Below are positions 51,657 through 60,703 of a stretch of 64,000 nt of DNA, one piece after another (the first letter of the stretch is position 1; every line of letters starts with the position of its first letter). Origin of the DNA: Enhydrobacter aerosaccus (lineage in GTDB: Bacteria; Pseudomonadota; Alphaproteobacteria; Reyranellales; Reyranellaceae). The stretch covers positions 1 to 64,000 of the forward strand of contig NZ_FUWJ01000015.1 of the NCBI RefSeq assembly GCF_900167455.1. Direction: 5' to 3'. The translations under genes and the position numbers were made by a program. The notes beneath the pieces were generated by a model that saw nothing but the letters and a program-made list of their open reading frames with translations, searched no databases and was not told where the DNA came from.

Positions 51657-52418
51657 ATGCTTCGCGCCATGCTGAAGATCGTCAAGGACTCGGTCCTCAA
51701 GGTCAGCCGTTCGTTCGGCTACGATATCGTCCCCTTGCGCGAGATGAAGGAGCGGGATTTCGCCCTTCATCTCGGCGCCCTGCTGGAGCAGCTCAAGATC
51801 GACTGCGTGCTGGATGTCGGCGCCAATGTCGGTCAGTACCACGACTTCCTGCGCAACAAGGTGCTGTATGAAGGGCCCATCGTCTCGTTCGAGCCGGTGT
51901 CGCGCCATGTCGCGCTGCTGCGCGAGCGGGCGCAGGCGGACGACGACTGGCATGTCGAGGGCTATGCCCTGGGCGCCAAGGACGGCAACCTGCCGATCAA
52001 CGTCATGGTCTCGGACCAGTTCAGCTCGTTCCTCCAGCCCGACAACAGCCGCGTGCGCGACTACGACGGGCTGAACGTGCCGCAGCATGTCGAGAACGTG
52101 ACGGTGCGGACGCTCGATGTCGTGATGCCGGTGCTGCAGGAGCGGCTGGGATTCGAGCGCCCCTATCTCAAGCTCGACACGCAGGGCTTCGACATCGAGG
52201 TGCTTCAGGGCGCCGGCGACAGCCTGCCGCTGGTCCGCGCCCTGCAGACCGAGGCGTCGGTGATCGGCATCTACAAGGGCATGCCGGGCTACATGGACAC
52301 GATCCGCTATCTCAACGAGCGCGGCTTCGACATCACCGGCCTCTATCCGGTGAGCCGCGACAGCGCGCTTCGCCTGGTCGAGTTCGATTGCGTGATGATC
52401 AACCGCGACGCGGCGTGA
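51657..52418 (+). CDS. FkbM family methyltransferase
   Basis: 253 aa. The SAM loop is CVLDVGANVGQYHDFLRN, the acidic motif is IVSFEPVSRHVALL and the family motif is YLKLDTQGFDIEVLQGAG. FkbM proteins methylate sugars in polysaccharide or rhamnolipid-type products. It overlaps the convergent glycosyltransferase by 20 bases at their tails. Confidence 0.88.
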   Translation: MLRAMLKIVKDSVLKVSRSFGYDIVPLREMKERDFALHLGALLEQLKIDCVLDVGANVGQYHDFLRNKVLYEGPIVSFEPVSRHVALLRERAQADDDWHVEGYALGAKDGNLPINVMVSDQFSSFLQPDNSRVRDYDGLNVPQHVENVTVRTLDVVMPVLQERLGFERPYLKLDTQGFDIEVLQGAGDSLPLVRALQTEASVIGIYKGMPGYMDTIRYLNERGFDITGLYPVSRDSALRLVEFDCVMINRDAA

Positions 52419-53622
52419 GATCGTCCATCAGCGTGCAGAGCCGGCGCGCATCGTCGGTGGCGACGAACATCTCGGGCGGAACGGCATCGAGGCGCGCGCG
52501 GATCCGCTCGTAGTCCTCGACCGTGAGCGTCTCGAAGAAGCGCAGAAGCTGCTCCTCGAGCGGCTGCTCGAAGGTGAAGCCGATGCGGTGGCGCTCCAGG
52601 ACCGAGCCGACCTCGAAGCTGCGCACGGCCAGGCACGGCACGCCGAAATAGCCCGCCTCGTAGAAGCGGCACGGCATCAGCCAGCGCGAATTGTGATCGG
52701 TATGTTCGAGGTCGAGCGCCCAGGCGAAGTCGACCTCGCGATACAGGGTCTCGAGATCCTGATGCGGCACGTAGGGGCCGCCGAACGACATGTTGGGAAG
52801 CCGGTCGAGCGCGGCCTGGAACCTGACCGGATCGACCGTGGTCAGCGCGCCGCGGAACTTGAACACCACACGCCCCTGCAGCCGCTCGGCCAGCCGCGCC
52901 ATGAGATCGAACGTCGCCTGGCCGCGGATCAGGCCGAAATAGCCCACCACCCACGGCTCGCCGCGCTTGCGCGTGGCCGCCGGTACGTCGCTGCGCCCGA
53001 CGGCGGTGATCGAGGGGTGGAGCTTGTTCTCGAGCAGGAACCACGGTCCCTCGTATTCCTGGATCGCCGCATAGTACCGGCGATGGAAGGCGGGGGAGGA
53101 GAGCACCAGCAGGTCGACCCCGCGCAGGCAGCGCCGTTCGATCCAGCGCAGCAGCCGCGACCCGAGTCCCGTGCGCGTGAGGAAGGGCGGGATGTCGAGC
53201 ACCTCGTAGACGATCGGCGCCCGGTTGAAGGCGATCAGCCGCGCGAACAGGGCCAGGATCAACTGGTCGAGATTGCGGGCATAGAACAGCGACGCGTCCT
53301 TGAGCTTCGCGCGCTTGGCGATGATGGCGGGCAGGGCGCCGATCAGGGCGCCGAGGCGGTGCCAGTAACGCCCGTCGACCGTGAGGCCGAGCGGAACGTA
53401 CGGCCATGCCGGCTCGTAGCCAGTGTTGTACCGCGTGCGATGAAAGCCGAAGACCGTGATGTCGAAGCCGTGGTCGATGAACTGCTGGATGCGTTTCAGC
53501 GTGCTTGCGTCGCTCACTTCGGAGCAGAAATAGAACAGCCGCCGACGGGAAAGGGTCGACGTCGATGCCATCGGCTGAACCGATGCATCGTCTTGTACCA
53601 ACTCGTCGAGCGCTCCGAACAT
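52399..53622 (-). CDS. Putative GT4-type glycosyltransferase
   Basis: 407 aa. The two-lobed GT-B pattern is seen. The N-terminal lobe has TLKRIQQFIDHGFDITVFGF. The C-terminal lobe has WVVGYFGLIRGQATFDLMAR, a nucleotide-sugar site LDRLPNMSFGGPYVPHQDLE, and YREVDFAWALDLEHTDHNSR, then FYEAGYFGVPCLA. It lacks the strict EX7E acidic pair, but the FYEAGYFG stretch is in its place. The start may be at 53622 or at 53571 (MASTST). It is divergent from the gene at 53749. Confidence 0.7.
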   Translation of the reverse strand: MFGALDELVQDDASVQPMASTSTLSRRRLFYFCSEVSDASTLKRIQQFIDHGFDITVFGFHRTRYNTGYEPAWPYVPLGLTVDGRYWHRLGALIGALPAIIAKRAKLKDASLFYARNLDQLILALFARLIAFNRAPIVYEVLDIPPFLTRTGLGSRLLRWIERRCLRGVDLLVLSSPAFHRRYYAAIQEYEGPWFLLENKLHPSITAVGRSDVPAATRKRGEPWVVGYFGLIRGQATFDLMARLAERLQGRVVFKFRGALTTVDPVRFQAALDRLPNMSFGGPYVPHQDLETLYREVDFAWALDLEHTDHNSRWLMPCRFYEAGYFGVPCLAVRSFEVGSVLERHRIGFTFEQPLEEQLLRFFETLTVEDYERIRARLDAVPPEMFVATDDARRLCTLMDDLTPRRG

Positions 53623-53748
53623 GCGCGGAGTATCGACGCAACATGCGTTGCGCCAATGTGATCAATCTGTGGCGCCTCGCACGCGCAGCAAAGACCGTCA
53701 CAGGTTGATCACTGGCCGAAACATCGGCCGCGATGTCTTCTCCGCCGC

Positions 53749-54909
53749 ATGGACACGACGCTGTCTCCCGACGCCGTGACGACCCTCCGCACGCCACGCT
53801 TCGAGCACATTGCCATCACCTCGGTGTTCGGCGATCCGCGCGAGCTGCGCACCTGGTCGGGAGCGCCGGCGAACGTCGCCAACGCGCTGGAGCGGCGTGG
53901 TGTCGTGGTCAAGGGAATCCGTCCGCGGGTGAGCAAGCTTGCCAAGGTCGGCATTGCCCTTGCCGACATGCTGGACGGCCACGGCCGTCCGCTCACCAGC
54001 GAGCAGGTGCTGCGCAGCCTGAGTATGCGGCACCGGCTCGCCGCGCAGGTGAGCGAGGCGGCACAGCGGCTCGGCGTGCGCGACGTGCTCCACACCGGAA
54101 CGTTCGATCTGCTGCCGTCCGTCGATACGACGCGGGGAATACGCCATTACCTCTATTGCGATCACACCTGGGCGCTGGCGTCGCTGCACCACGTCCATGC
54201 CGATCGCTTCACGGCGCGGGCACGGCGCGCCTACGATCGGGCGGAACGCGCCTCGTTCGACGGCCTGGCGCACGTCTTCACCTTCGGACGCTATGTCCGC
54301 GACAACCTGATCGCGCATTACGGCGTGTCGCCGTCCAAGGTGACGGCCGTCGGATCGGGCATGGGGGCGATCGAGCCCTGGCACGGCGCCAAGGATTATG
54401 CCCGGCCGAAGCTGCTGTTCGTCGCCAAGCACCTGTTCAAGGCCAAGGGCGGCGAGCTGCTGGTGGAGGCCTTCCGCGCTGCTCGCTCGCGACGGCCCGA
54501 CCTCACGCTCACGATCGTCGGCGACCCGCGCAGCCGTGCGCTGGTCGCGGACACGGCCGGCATCGCGTTTCGCGATCACCTGCCGTGGGCCGAGCTGCAG
54601 CAGCTCTATCGCGACTCGACGCTGCTGGTACAGCCGATGCTCAACGACCCGTGGGGCCAGGTCTATCTCGAAGCCATGATTTCGCGCACGCCCGTGATGG
54701 GGCTGGCGCGCAACGGCCTGCCTGAACTCGTCGATGGCGGGCGGCATGGCTTCCTGGTCGATCGCGCGACGCCCGAGGCGCTCGCCGACGCCATCGTCTG
54801 CGCTCTCTCCGACCCGGCTCGCCTCGAGCGGATGGCCACGGTCGCCCAGCACCACGTGGTCGACACTTATTCGTGGGACCGCGTCGCCGAGAAGATCCTT
54901 TTCTCCTGA
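53749..54909 (+). CDS. GT4 family glycosyltransferase
   Basis: 386 aa with GT-B fold: the C-terminal lobe has LLFVAKHLFKAKGGELLVEA (phosphate-binding region), LTIVGDPRSRALV, then DSTLLVQPMLNDPWGQVYLE, with the usual acidic EAMISRTPVMGLARNGLPEL, which resembles the EX7E motif area. It adds a sugar to a surface glycan, the exact donor unknown. It starts a five-gene co-directional run with gmd, fcl and a flippase; gmd follows after 17 bases. Confidence 0.85.
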   Translation: MDTTLSPDAVTTLRTPRFEHIAITSVFGDPRELRTWSGAPANVANALERRGVVVKGIRPRVSKLAKVGIALADMLDGHGRPLTSEQVLRSLSMRHRLAAQVSEAAQRLGVRDVLHTGTFDLLPSVDTTRGIRHYLYCDHTWALASLHHVHADRFTARARRAYDRAERASFDGLAHVFTFGRYVRDNLIAHYGVSPSKVTAVGSGMGAIEPWHGAKDYARPKLLFVAKHLFKAKGGELLVEAFRAARSRRPDLTLTIVGDPRSRALVADTAGIAFRDHLPWAELQQLYRDSTLLVQPMLNDPWGQVYLEAMISRTPVMGLARNGLPELVDGGRHGFLVDRATPEALADAIVCALSDPARLERMATVAQHHVVDTYSWDRVAEKILFS

Positions 54910-54926
54910 ACAGGAAGGTTGCGTAC

Positions 54927-56018
54927 ATGACACAACAGACGGACAAGGTCGCTCTGATCACCGGGATCACCGGACAGGACGGCGCTTACCTGGCCGATTT
55001 CCTGTTGGGGCAGGGCTACATCGTGCACGGCATCAAGCGCCGGTCCTCGCTGCTCAATACCGAACGCATCGATTATCTCTATCGCGACCGGCATGACGCG
55101 GGCGTGCGCCTGTTCCTGCACTACGGCGACATGACCGATTCGACCAACCTGATCCGCCTGCTGAACGAGATCCGGCCCACCGAGGTCTACAATCTGGCGG
55201 CGCAGAGCCACGTGCAGGTGAGTTTCGAGACGCCGGAATACACCGCGAATACCGATGCGCTCGGCACGCTGCGCATGCTCGAGGCGATCCGCATCCTGCG
55301 TATGCAGGACCGCGTCCGCTTCTACCAGGCCTCGACGTCCGAGCTGTTCGGCAAGGTTCAGGAAACGCCCCAGCGTGAACTCACGCCCTTCTACCCGCGA
55401 AGCCCCTATGCGGTGGCGAAGCTCTACGCCTACTGGATCACGGTCAATTACCGCGAAGCCTACGGCATGCATGCCTCCAACGGCATCCTGTTCAACCACG
55501 AATCGCCGATCCGTGGCGAGACCTTCGTCACGCGCAAGATCACGCGCGCGGTCGCGGCCATCGAGCGCGGCGTGCAGGAGCGCCTCTATCTCGGCAATCT
55601 CGACGCCAAGCGCGACTGGGGTCATGCGCGCGACTACGTCGAGGGCATGTGGCGCATCCTGCAGCAGGAGGAGCCGGAGGATTATGTGCTGGCGACGGGC
55701 GAGACACACACCGTGCGCGAGTTCGTGGAGATTGCGTTCCGGCACATCGATCGCGATATCGAGTGGCGCGGCGAGGGCGCCGAGGAAGTCGGCTGCTGCA
55801 AGCGCAGCGGCAAGGTGCTGGTGGCGCTCGACGAAGCCTACAAGCGGCCGACCGAAGTCGACCTGTTGCTGGGCGATCCCGCCAAGGCGATCACCAAGCT
55901 CGGCTGGCGGCACCGCACCAGCTTCGAACAGCTGGTGGCCGAGATGGTCGAGTCCGATCGCAAGATCCTGAAGACAACCGGAGCTCGCTATGAACCCGTC
56001 CTACACGCTGCGCAATAA
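54927..56018 (+). CDS. gmd: GDP-mannose 4,6-dehydratase
   Basis: 363 aa. The nucleotide motif GITGQDGAYLADFLL, the SSLLNTERIDYLYRD stretch, YQASTSELFGKV with catalytic Thr/Ser, and SPYAVAKLYAYWITVNYREA (Tyr/Lys) are diagnostic. It converts GDP-D-mannose to GDP-4-keto-6-deoxymannose, the first step to GDP-L-fucose or GDP-rhamnose. AGGAAGG precedes the start at 54927. It overlaps fcl by 29 bases. Confidence 0.96.
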   Translation: MTQQTDKVALITGITGQDGAYLADFLLGQGYIVHGIKRRSSLLNTERIDYLYRDRHDAGVRLFLHYGDMTDSTNLIRLLNEIRPTEVYNLAAQSHVQVSFETPEYTANTDALGTLRMLEAIRILRMQDRVRFYQASTSELFGKVQETPQRELTPFYPRSPYAVAKLYAYWITVNYREAYGMHASNGILFNHESPIRGETFVTRKITRAVAAIERGVQERLYLGNLDAKRDWGHARDYVEGMWRILQQEEPEDYVLATGETHTVREFVEIAFRHIDRDIEWRGEGAEEVGCCKRSGKVLVALDEAYKRPTEVDLLLGDPAKAITKLGWRHRTSFEQLVAEMVESDRKILKTTGARYEPVLHAAQ

Positions 56019-56952
56019 GAGAGTCTGGGTCGCCGGACATCGCGGCCTGGTCGGTAGCGCCATCGTGCGCCGCCTACAGAGCGAGGACTGCGAGATCGTG
56101 ACGGCGCCGCGCGATTCGGTGGATCTGCGCCGTCCCGACCAGCTCGAGAAGTGGATGCGGGACGTGCGGCCGCAGGCGGTCTTCCTGGCCGCCGCGCGGG
56201 TCGGCGGCATCCACGCCAACAACACGCGCCCGGCCGAGTTCATCTACGACAATCTCGCCATCCAGACGACGGTGGTCGAGGCCTGCCGCCGCTCCAATGT
56301 CGAGAAGCTGCTGCTGATGGGCTCTTCCTGCATCTACCCGCGGCTCGCGCCGCAGCCGATCCCGGAATCGGCGCTGCTCACCGGGCCGCTCGAACCCACC
56401 AACGAGTGGTACGCCGTCGCCAAGATCGCCGGCATCAAGCTGGGCCAGGCCTATCGCCGCCAGTATGGCTGTGACTTCATCTCGGTGATGCCCACCAACC
56501 TGTACGGGGCAGGCGACAATTTCGATCGCCTGCAGAGCCACGTCGTGCCGGCGCTGATCCTGAAGGCGCACGAGGCCAAGATGGCGCGGGCGCCGCAGAT
56601 GGAAGTCTGGGGCACCGGCGCGGTGCGGCGCGAGTTCCTCTATGTCGACGATGCCGCCGACGGCATGGTCTTCCTGATGAAGAACTACTCGGACGAAGGC
56701 ATCGTCAATATCGGCACCGGCCGCGACGTGCCGATCATCGATCTGGTCGGCATGGTGTGCAAGGTCGTGGGATACGAGGGCACGCTGCGCTTCGACACCT
56801 CGCGGCCGGACGGCACGCCGCGCAAGGTCGTGGATGTCAGCCGCATCAACGCGCTTGGCTGGAATGCCAAGATCTCGCTGCCGGACGGGCTGGCGATGAC
56901 CTATCGCTGGTTCCTGGAAAATGTGGCCCCGGAAAAACGCCGCGTCGCCTGA
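55990..56952 (+). CDS. fcl: GDP-L-fucose synthase
   Basis: 320 aa. The motif VAGHRGLVGSAIVRRL, the SSCIYPRLAPQPIPE stretch with the catalytic Ser/Cys region, and WYAVAKIAGIKLGQAYRRQ (Tyr/Lys) are typical of GDP-fucose synthase (WcaG/Fcl). It epimerises and reduces the Gmd product to GDP-L-fucose. The start ATG lies inside the gmd gene end. Confidence 0.95.
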   Translation: MNPSYTLRNKRVWVAGHRGLVGSAIVRRLQSEDCEIVTAPRDSVDLRRPDQLEKWMRDVRPQAVFLAAARVGGIHANNTRPAEFIYDNLAIQTTVVEACRRSNVEKLLLMGSSCIYPRLAPQPIPESALLTGPLEPTNEWYAVAKIAGIKLGQAYRRQYGCDFISVMPTNLYGAGDNFDRLQSHVVPALILKAHEAKMARAPQMEVWGTGAVRREFLYVDDAADGMVFLMKNYSDEGIVNIGTGRDVPIIDLVGMVCKVVGYEGTLRFDTSRPDGTPRKVVDVSRINALGWNAKISLPDGLAMTYRWFLENVAPEKRRVA

Positions 56953-56977
56953 CCGGGAACTTGGCGTCGATCACCTG

Positions 56978-58438
56978 ATGGAGGATGTCGGCCGCCGCTC
57001 GCGTCGCGGCGGTGCCATCCTTCTGTCGGCGCAGGGAGTCCGCGTCCTCGGCCAGATGGGCACGCTGGTGGTGCTGGCGCGCCTGCTGCCGCCGACGGCG
57101 TTCGGCCTGCTGGCAATGGTGGCGGCGATCGGCGCCATCCTCGACCTGGTCAAGGAATTCGGCCTGTCCGCGGCGACCATCCAGAAGCAGGACATCACCC
57201 AGGCCCAGGTCTCGGCGCTGTTCTGGATCAATGCCGGCGTCGGCCTCGTGCTGGGGCTGGGGCTGTTCCTGTCGGCGCCTCTGCTGGCGCGGTTCTACGA
57301 ACAGCCCGAGCTGGCCGATGTGGCGCGCTGCATGTCGCTGGGCTTCGTGGCCAGCGGGCTCACGGTGCAGCACTGGGCGTTGCTGCGGCGGCAGATGCGT
57401 TTCTCCACCATCGCCGGTCTCGAGACGGTTGGCGACCTGGTGAGCTTCGCCGCCGGCATCGGGCTCGCCGTCGCCGGGGCCGGCTATTGGGCGCTGGTCG
57501 TGCAGCGACTGTGCGCGCCGCTGCTGCTGCTGGCCGGAAGCTGGCTGTTCTGCCGCTGGCGGCCGGCCGCGCCGCGGCCGACGGAGGGCGTGCGCGGCCT
57601 GCTGAGCTATGGCGCCTCGGTCACCGGCAGCCAGCTCGCGGTCGCCTTCGCGCGCAGCATCGATCAGATCCTGATCGGCTGGCTGTGGGGACCGGCGGTG
57701 CTCGGCCTGTACGAGCGCACCACGCGGCTCCTGATGATGCCGGTCAACACCATCAACGCGCCGATCTACGCCGCCGCCATGCCGGGCCTCAGCCGCCTGC
57801 TCGAGCAACCGGCGCGTTACCGCACCTTCTTCGCCCAGGTGATCCAGAAGCTCGGCCTGCTCACCATGCCGCCCTTCGCCCTTGCCGCCGTGACGGCCGA
57901 CTGGGTGGTCGAGATCCTGTTCGGACCCTCCTGGGCCCAGGCGGTGCCGCTGGTGGCGCTGTTCAGCCTCTACGCCGTGTTCCTGCCGGTGCTGCAGGCC
58001 AGCGGTCTGCTCTATCTCACCCAGGCACGCACCACGGAGATGCTGCGCGCCAACCTGATCGACGCCGCCATCACCGTCGCCGCCATCCTCGCCGGCCTCT
58101 ATTGGGGCGTGACAGGCGTTGCCCTGGCGCTCACCGGCATCGGCCTGGTCGTTCGCCTGCCGCTGGCCTTCTGGCTGTCCACGCGGCATGGACCCGTGGG
58201 AATCGGGGTGCTGTGGCGCGCCGTCGCGCCGCCGGCCTCGGCCGCGATCGCCGTGGTGCTGAGCGTCAGCCTGCTGCGCCGCGTCGAGCCCGATCCGACC
58301 CTGACCGCGCTCGCCTCGACCGCCGCCGTGGCCCTCACGGCGACGCTGCTCGCCCTGCTGGCCTGGCCCGAGACCCGCCGCGAGATCCAGACCCTGCTCT
58401 CCACCGGCAAGATCCCGCGCCCCTCGGCCTCGGGCTGA
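56978..58438 (+). CDS. Wzx-type polysaccharide flippase
   Basis: 486 aa with about 12-14 transmembrane segments. The start GGAILLSAQGVRVLGQMGTL, then VVLARLLPPTAFGLLAMV, is the standard start of lipopolysaccharide flippases of the MOP (polysaccharide synthase) family. It moves undecaprenyl-linked units across the inner membrane. The ATG at 56978 is chosen by the start of the conserved part; it is 25 bases after fcl. Confidence 0.88.
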   Translation: MEDVGRRSRRGGAILLSAQGVRVLGQMGTLVVLARLLPPTAFGLLAMVAAIGAILDLVKEFGLSAATIQKQDITQAQVSALFWINAGVGLVLGLGLFLSAPLLARFYEQPELADVARCMSLGFVASGLTVQHWALLRRQMRFSTIAGLETVGDLVSFAAGIGLAVAGAGYWALVVQRLCAPLLLLAGSWLFCRWRPAAPRPTEGVRGLLSYGASVTGSQLAVAFARSIDQILIGWLWGPAVLGLYERTTRLLMMPVNTINAPIYAAAMPGLSRLLEQPARYRTFFAQVIQKLGLLTMPPFALAAVTADWVVEILFGPSWAQAVPLVALFSLYAVFLPVLQASGLLYLTQARTTEMLRANLIDAAITVAAILAGLYWGVTGVALALTGIGLVVRLPLAFWLSTRHGPVGIGVLWRAVAPPASAAIAVVLSVSLLRRVEPDPTLTALASTAAVALTATLLALLAWPETRREIQTLLSTGKIPRPSASG

Positions 58439-58513
58439 CGCCGTCGACACCGCACCAGGGCGCGGGGCGCGTTCGATCCGGAAGAGGGCAGGGCGCTCTT
58501 CCTCTGCCGACAG

Positions 58514-59107
58514 CTAGCTGCCGATGACGCCGTCCTTCTTCATGGCGGTCAGGACCTCGGTGGCGAAGGTCTCGAACAGGTCGGGAATATTCGCCGTGAT
58601 GTTCGACTGACCGATCGTCGTGGTGACGTGCCAGATGCTCTTGCCGCTCGCATCCAGCAGATCGCCGCGCAGGTCGAAGCTCGATACGCATCCATAGAGG
58701 GAGCAGGTCGTCTTCTGGTCACCCAGGACGACCCGGAACTCGGTCGGGGCGCTGTCCGAAACCGTCAGGCCATACTTGGAGGCATCCTGCGGCAGCTTGT
58801 CCTTGAAGTCCTGGGTGAAGGTCTTCACGAACAGGGCGTGGTCCTCGGTCGCCCTGGTTTCAACCTTGCGCTTGATCGATGCACTCGCCGCCAGCGAGAT
58901 GAGGTCGGTCGCCGATGCCACCCGTTCGATCTTGCTATCGGGCGCCTCGGCGAACACGGCATGCACGGCCGTGACGCGCTCGGCCGGCGCCGCGGTCGGC
59001 CGGCCACTGTCGAATGACTTCACCGAACATCCCGAAATCGCCACGGCGACCATCGACATCGCCAGAATTGCACGCGCTGAAACCGCGCTTCCGTTACTCG
59101 CTGACAC
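58514..59107 (-). CDS. Putative lipoprotein
   Basis: 197 aa from a GTG at 59107 with GGGGAG seven bases ahead. The signal ends in a lipobox (AMSMVAVAISGC), so the mature protein is lipid-anchored. The mature part has a DUF-like fold with a cysteine pair (TTCSLYGCVSSFDLRGDLLD) that may be disulphide-bonded, and a C-terminal helix-rich end. No family is named with confidence. It lies directly after the flippase gene, on the opposite strand. Confidence 0.72.
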   Translation of the reverse strand: MSASNGSAVSARAILAMSMVAVAISGCSVKSFDSGRPTAAPAERVTAVHAVFAEAPDSKIERVASATDLISLAASASIKRKVETRATEDHALFVKTFTQDFKDKLPQDASKYGLTVSDSAPTEFRVVLGDQKTTCSLYGCVSSFDLRGDLLDASGKSIWHVTTTIGQSNITANIPDLFETFATEVLTAMKKDGVIGS

Positions 59108-59446
59108 GTCCGTTCTCCCCTCTCGACTATCCGGCCGTTCGCACGGCACGGCTCCTCATGCCGACCAGCCTGTGCCGCAAGACGGCGCGGGCTGGTATCG
59201 GCCCGTTCAATCCTCAGGTTGTCACGTCAGGTCGGTTGCCCACGGGGAACGCAGCGACTCAAGCGGCGGCCGGCGAACGACGGCACCGCCGATGGCATAG
59301 CCTTGCCCAATTGACGAACCGCGTTGCCCCCATCAGATCTCGCGCCGACTATAGCCGGTAGCGGGAGCCTGTTAATCTGCAACTTCCGCAACTCTCGGCG
59401 ACATCTTCACGCGGCGGAAGCCGAGGCGGGGCAGGGACGGCCCGGC
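59108..59446. other. Intergenic region
   Basis: About 340 bases between a lipoprotein start and the end of an acetyltransferase gene, both leftward. It has no protein-like frame, no strong repeat and no promoter box I can support, beyond the GGGGAG of the lipoprotein start. Confidence 0.4.
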
Positions 59447-59932
59447 CTAGAACGTCTTCACCATGTGGACCCTTGTATGGGCGTCGAGCCCGTGCTCGGG
59501 CAGGCCGCGGCTCACGATCGCGAAGCCGTGGCGCTCGTAGAGGCGAATGTTGGCCACGGCCATCTCGGCGGTTTCGAGCGACAGGCCATCAAGGCCGCGC
59601 GCTCGCGCCAACTCGTCGATCCGCTGCAGCAGCCAGCTCCCGACGCCGGTGCCTTGTCGCGACGGATCGACAGCGAGCTGGTGGATGTAGAGGTCCTTCT
59701 CCCGCGGTCTCGTCCGGGCGACACCGACGATGCGTTCACCTTCGACGGCAACGAAGACGTCGCCGCGCCCAATCTCCGCCTCGCCGCGCGCCCACTCTTC
59801 GGCATAGGCGGCAGAGTCCTCTGCCGGCCAGTCGCGCCCCAGAGCGTGGATATAAGGCGTGAAGGCCGTGAGGACGACGCGCCAGACCTCATCGATCTCC
59901 GCAAGCGTCGCCGTTCTGAAGGTCAGCGTCAT
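59447..59932 (-). CDS. GNAT N-acetyltransferase
   Basis: 161 aa. The acetyl-CoA loop is DPSRQGTGVGSWLLQRIDEL (Q/RxxGxG/A), followed by GLSLETAEMAVANIRLYERH, then GFAIV, the canonical motif B. The N-terminal LTFRTATLAEIDEVWRVV is also standard. The acyl acceptor is unknown. Confidence 0.9.
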   Translation of the reverse strand: MTLTFRTATLAEIDEVWRVVLTAFTPYIHALGRDWPAEDSAAYAEEWARGEAEIGRGDVFVAVEGERIVGVARTRPREKDLYIHQLAVDPSRQGTGVGSWLLQRIDELARARGLDGLSLETAEMAVANIRLYERHGFAIVSRGLPEHGLDAHTRVHMVKTF

Positions 59933-60029
59933 GATGGCATTCTACCAGATGATGGGCTTTCCGGCTGGGTCCGGCGCGCGTGGCGTTCGATGCTGAGCCA
60001 AGGGGCTTACGCCCTATCCAAATTCAACT

Positions 60030-60224
60030 CTACCTTCGGCTTCCCTTCCAAAAGATGAAGGCGTTGAAGGTGTTGATGTCTCGCTTGGCTCCTGTGCGCT
60101 CACAGTAGGCAAGCGCAAGATCGCGCATACGCTTGGGTGGCGCATCTAGATCAGGCGGTGAAGCGTCTGCGCTCTCCAAGAATGTAGGTGTATTTGCGAT
60201 GATTTTCTCTCTTTCATCGGTCAT
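60030..60224 (-). CDS. Small hypothetical protein
   Basis: 64 aa (MTDEREKIIANTPTFLESAD at the start), hydrophilic, with a C-terminal helix-like TFNAFIFWKGSRR. No family recognised. A GAAG sequence lies upstream of the ATG. It is divergent from the membrane protein at 60303. Confidence 0.55.
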   Translation of the reverse strand: MTDEREKIIANTPTFLESADASPPDLDAPPKRMRDLALAYCERTGAKRDINTFNAFIFWKGSRR

Positions 60225-60302
60225 GGTATCTTCTTTCTATTGAGCGAAAGCAGGCGCACCAATCCTCCGAGGGCCAAGATACTCAAGAAGGAGGCAGGTA
60301 AA

Positions 60303-60638
60303 TTGGACTGGCGACCGCCGCCAAAAATGCCCGGCAGCTACTGGAAGATACGGCGTGTGGGGCAGGTGATATCAGCCATCTTCATCCTGTCGATTTTCGC
60401 GACCGCGTATTTCCAGAACACCTACATCCACTATCCGACCCGGCCCGAGCCGGCTGATGGAAAGATCGTAGGTGTCTTGATCAAAGGATCGGTCCACTAC
60501 ATCACTCATCAGGAGTGGCTCTACACCCGGTGGGCTTTCGATACGTCGATAGTATCAGGCGTGCTGATTGCCCTCATATTGGCCGTGATCTACCTCCGGT
60601 ACGGAAAAGACGGCTTTAGACGCGATCTGATGAAGTAA
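60303..60638 (+). CDS. Small two-helix membrane protein
   Basis: 111 aa if the TTG at 60303 is the start, preferred because AAGGAGG lies at about 60287-60293. The frame continues upstream to a TTG at 60240 (21 more residues) without a ribosome site. Two transmembrane helices are at IRRVGQVISAIFILSIFATA and VSGVLIALILAVIYLRYG, with a soluble loop between. Function unknown. This stretch is less GC-rich than its neighbours. Confidence 0.6.
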   Translation: MDWRPPPKMPGSYWKIRRVGQVISAIFILSIFATAYFQNTYIHYPTRPEPADGKIVGVLIKGSVHYITHQEWLYTRWAFDTSIVSGVLIALILAVIYLRYGKDGFRRDLMK

Positions 60639-60703
60639 CTCCTCCAACAGACGTCGATGAAGAGCAGAGAAGTTACGACTGACAAACCTGCCGCGTCGCT
60701 CCC

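Noticed and set aside
56846..58450. 534-codon minus-strand frame opposite the flippase
   Set aside because: Gln/Gly/Arg-rich shadow; the flippase reading has regular membrane helices.
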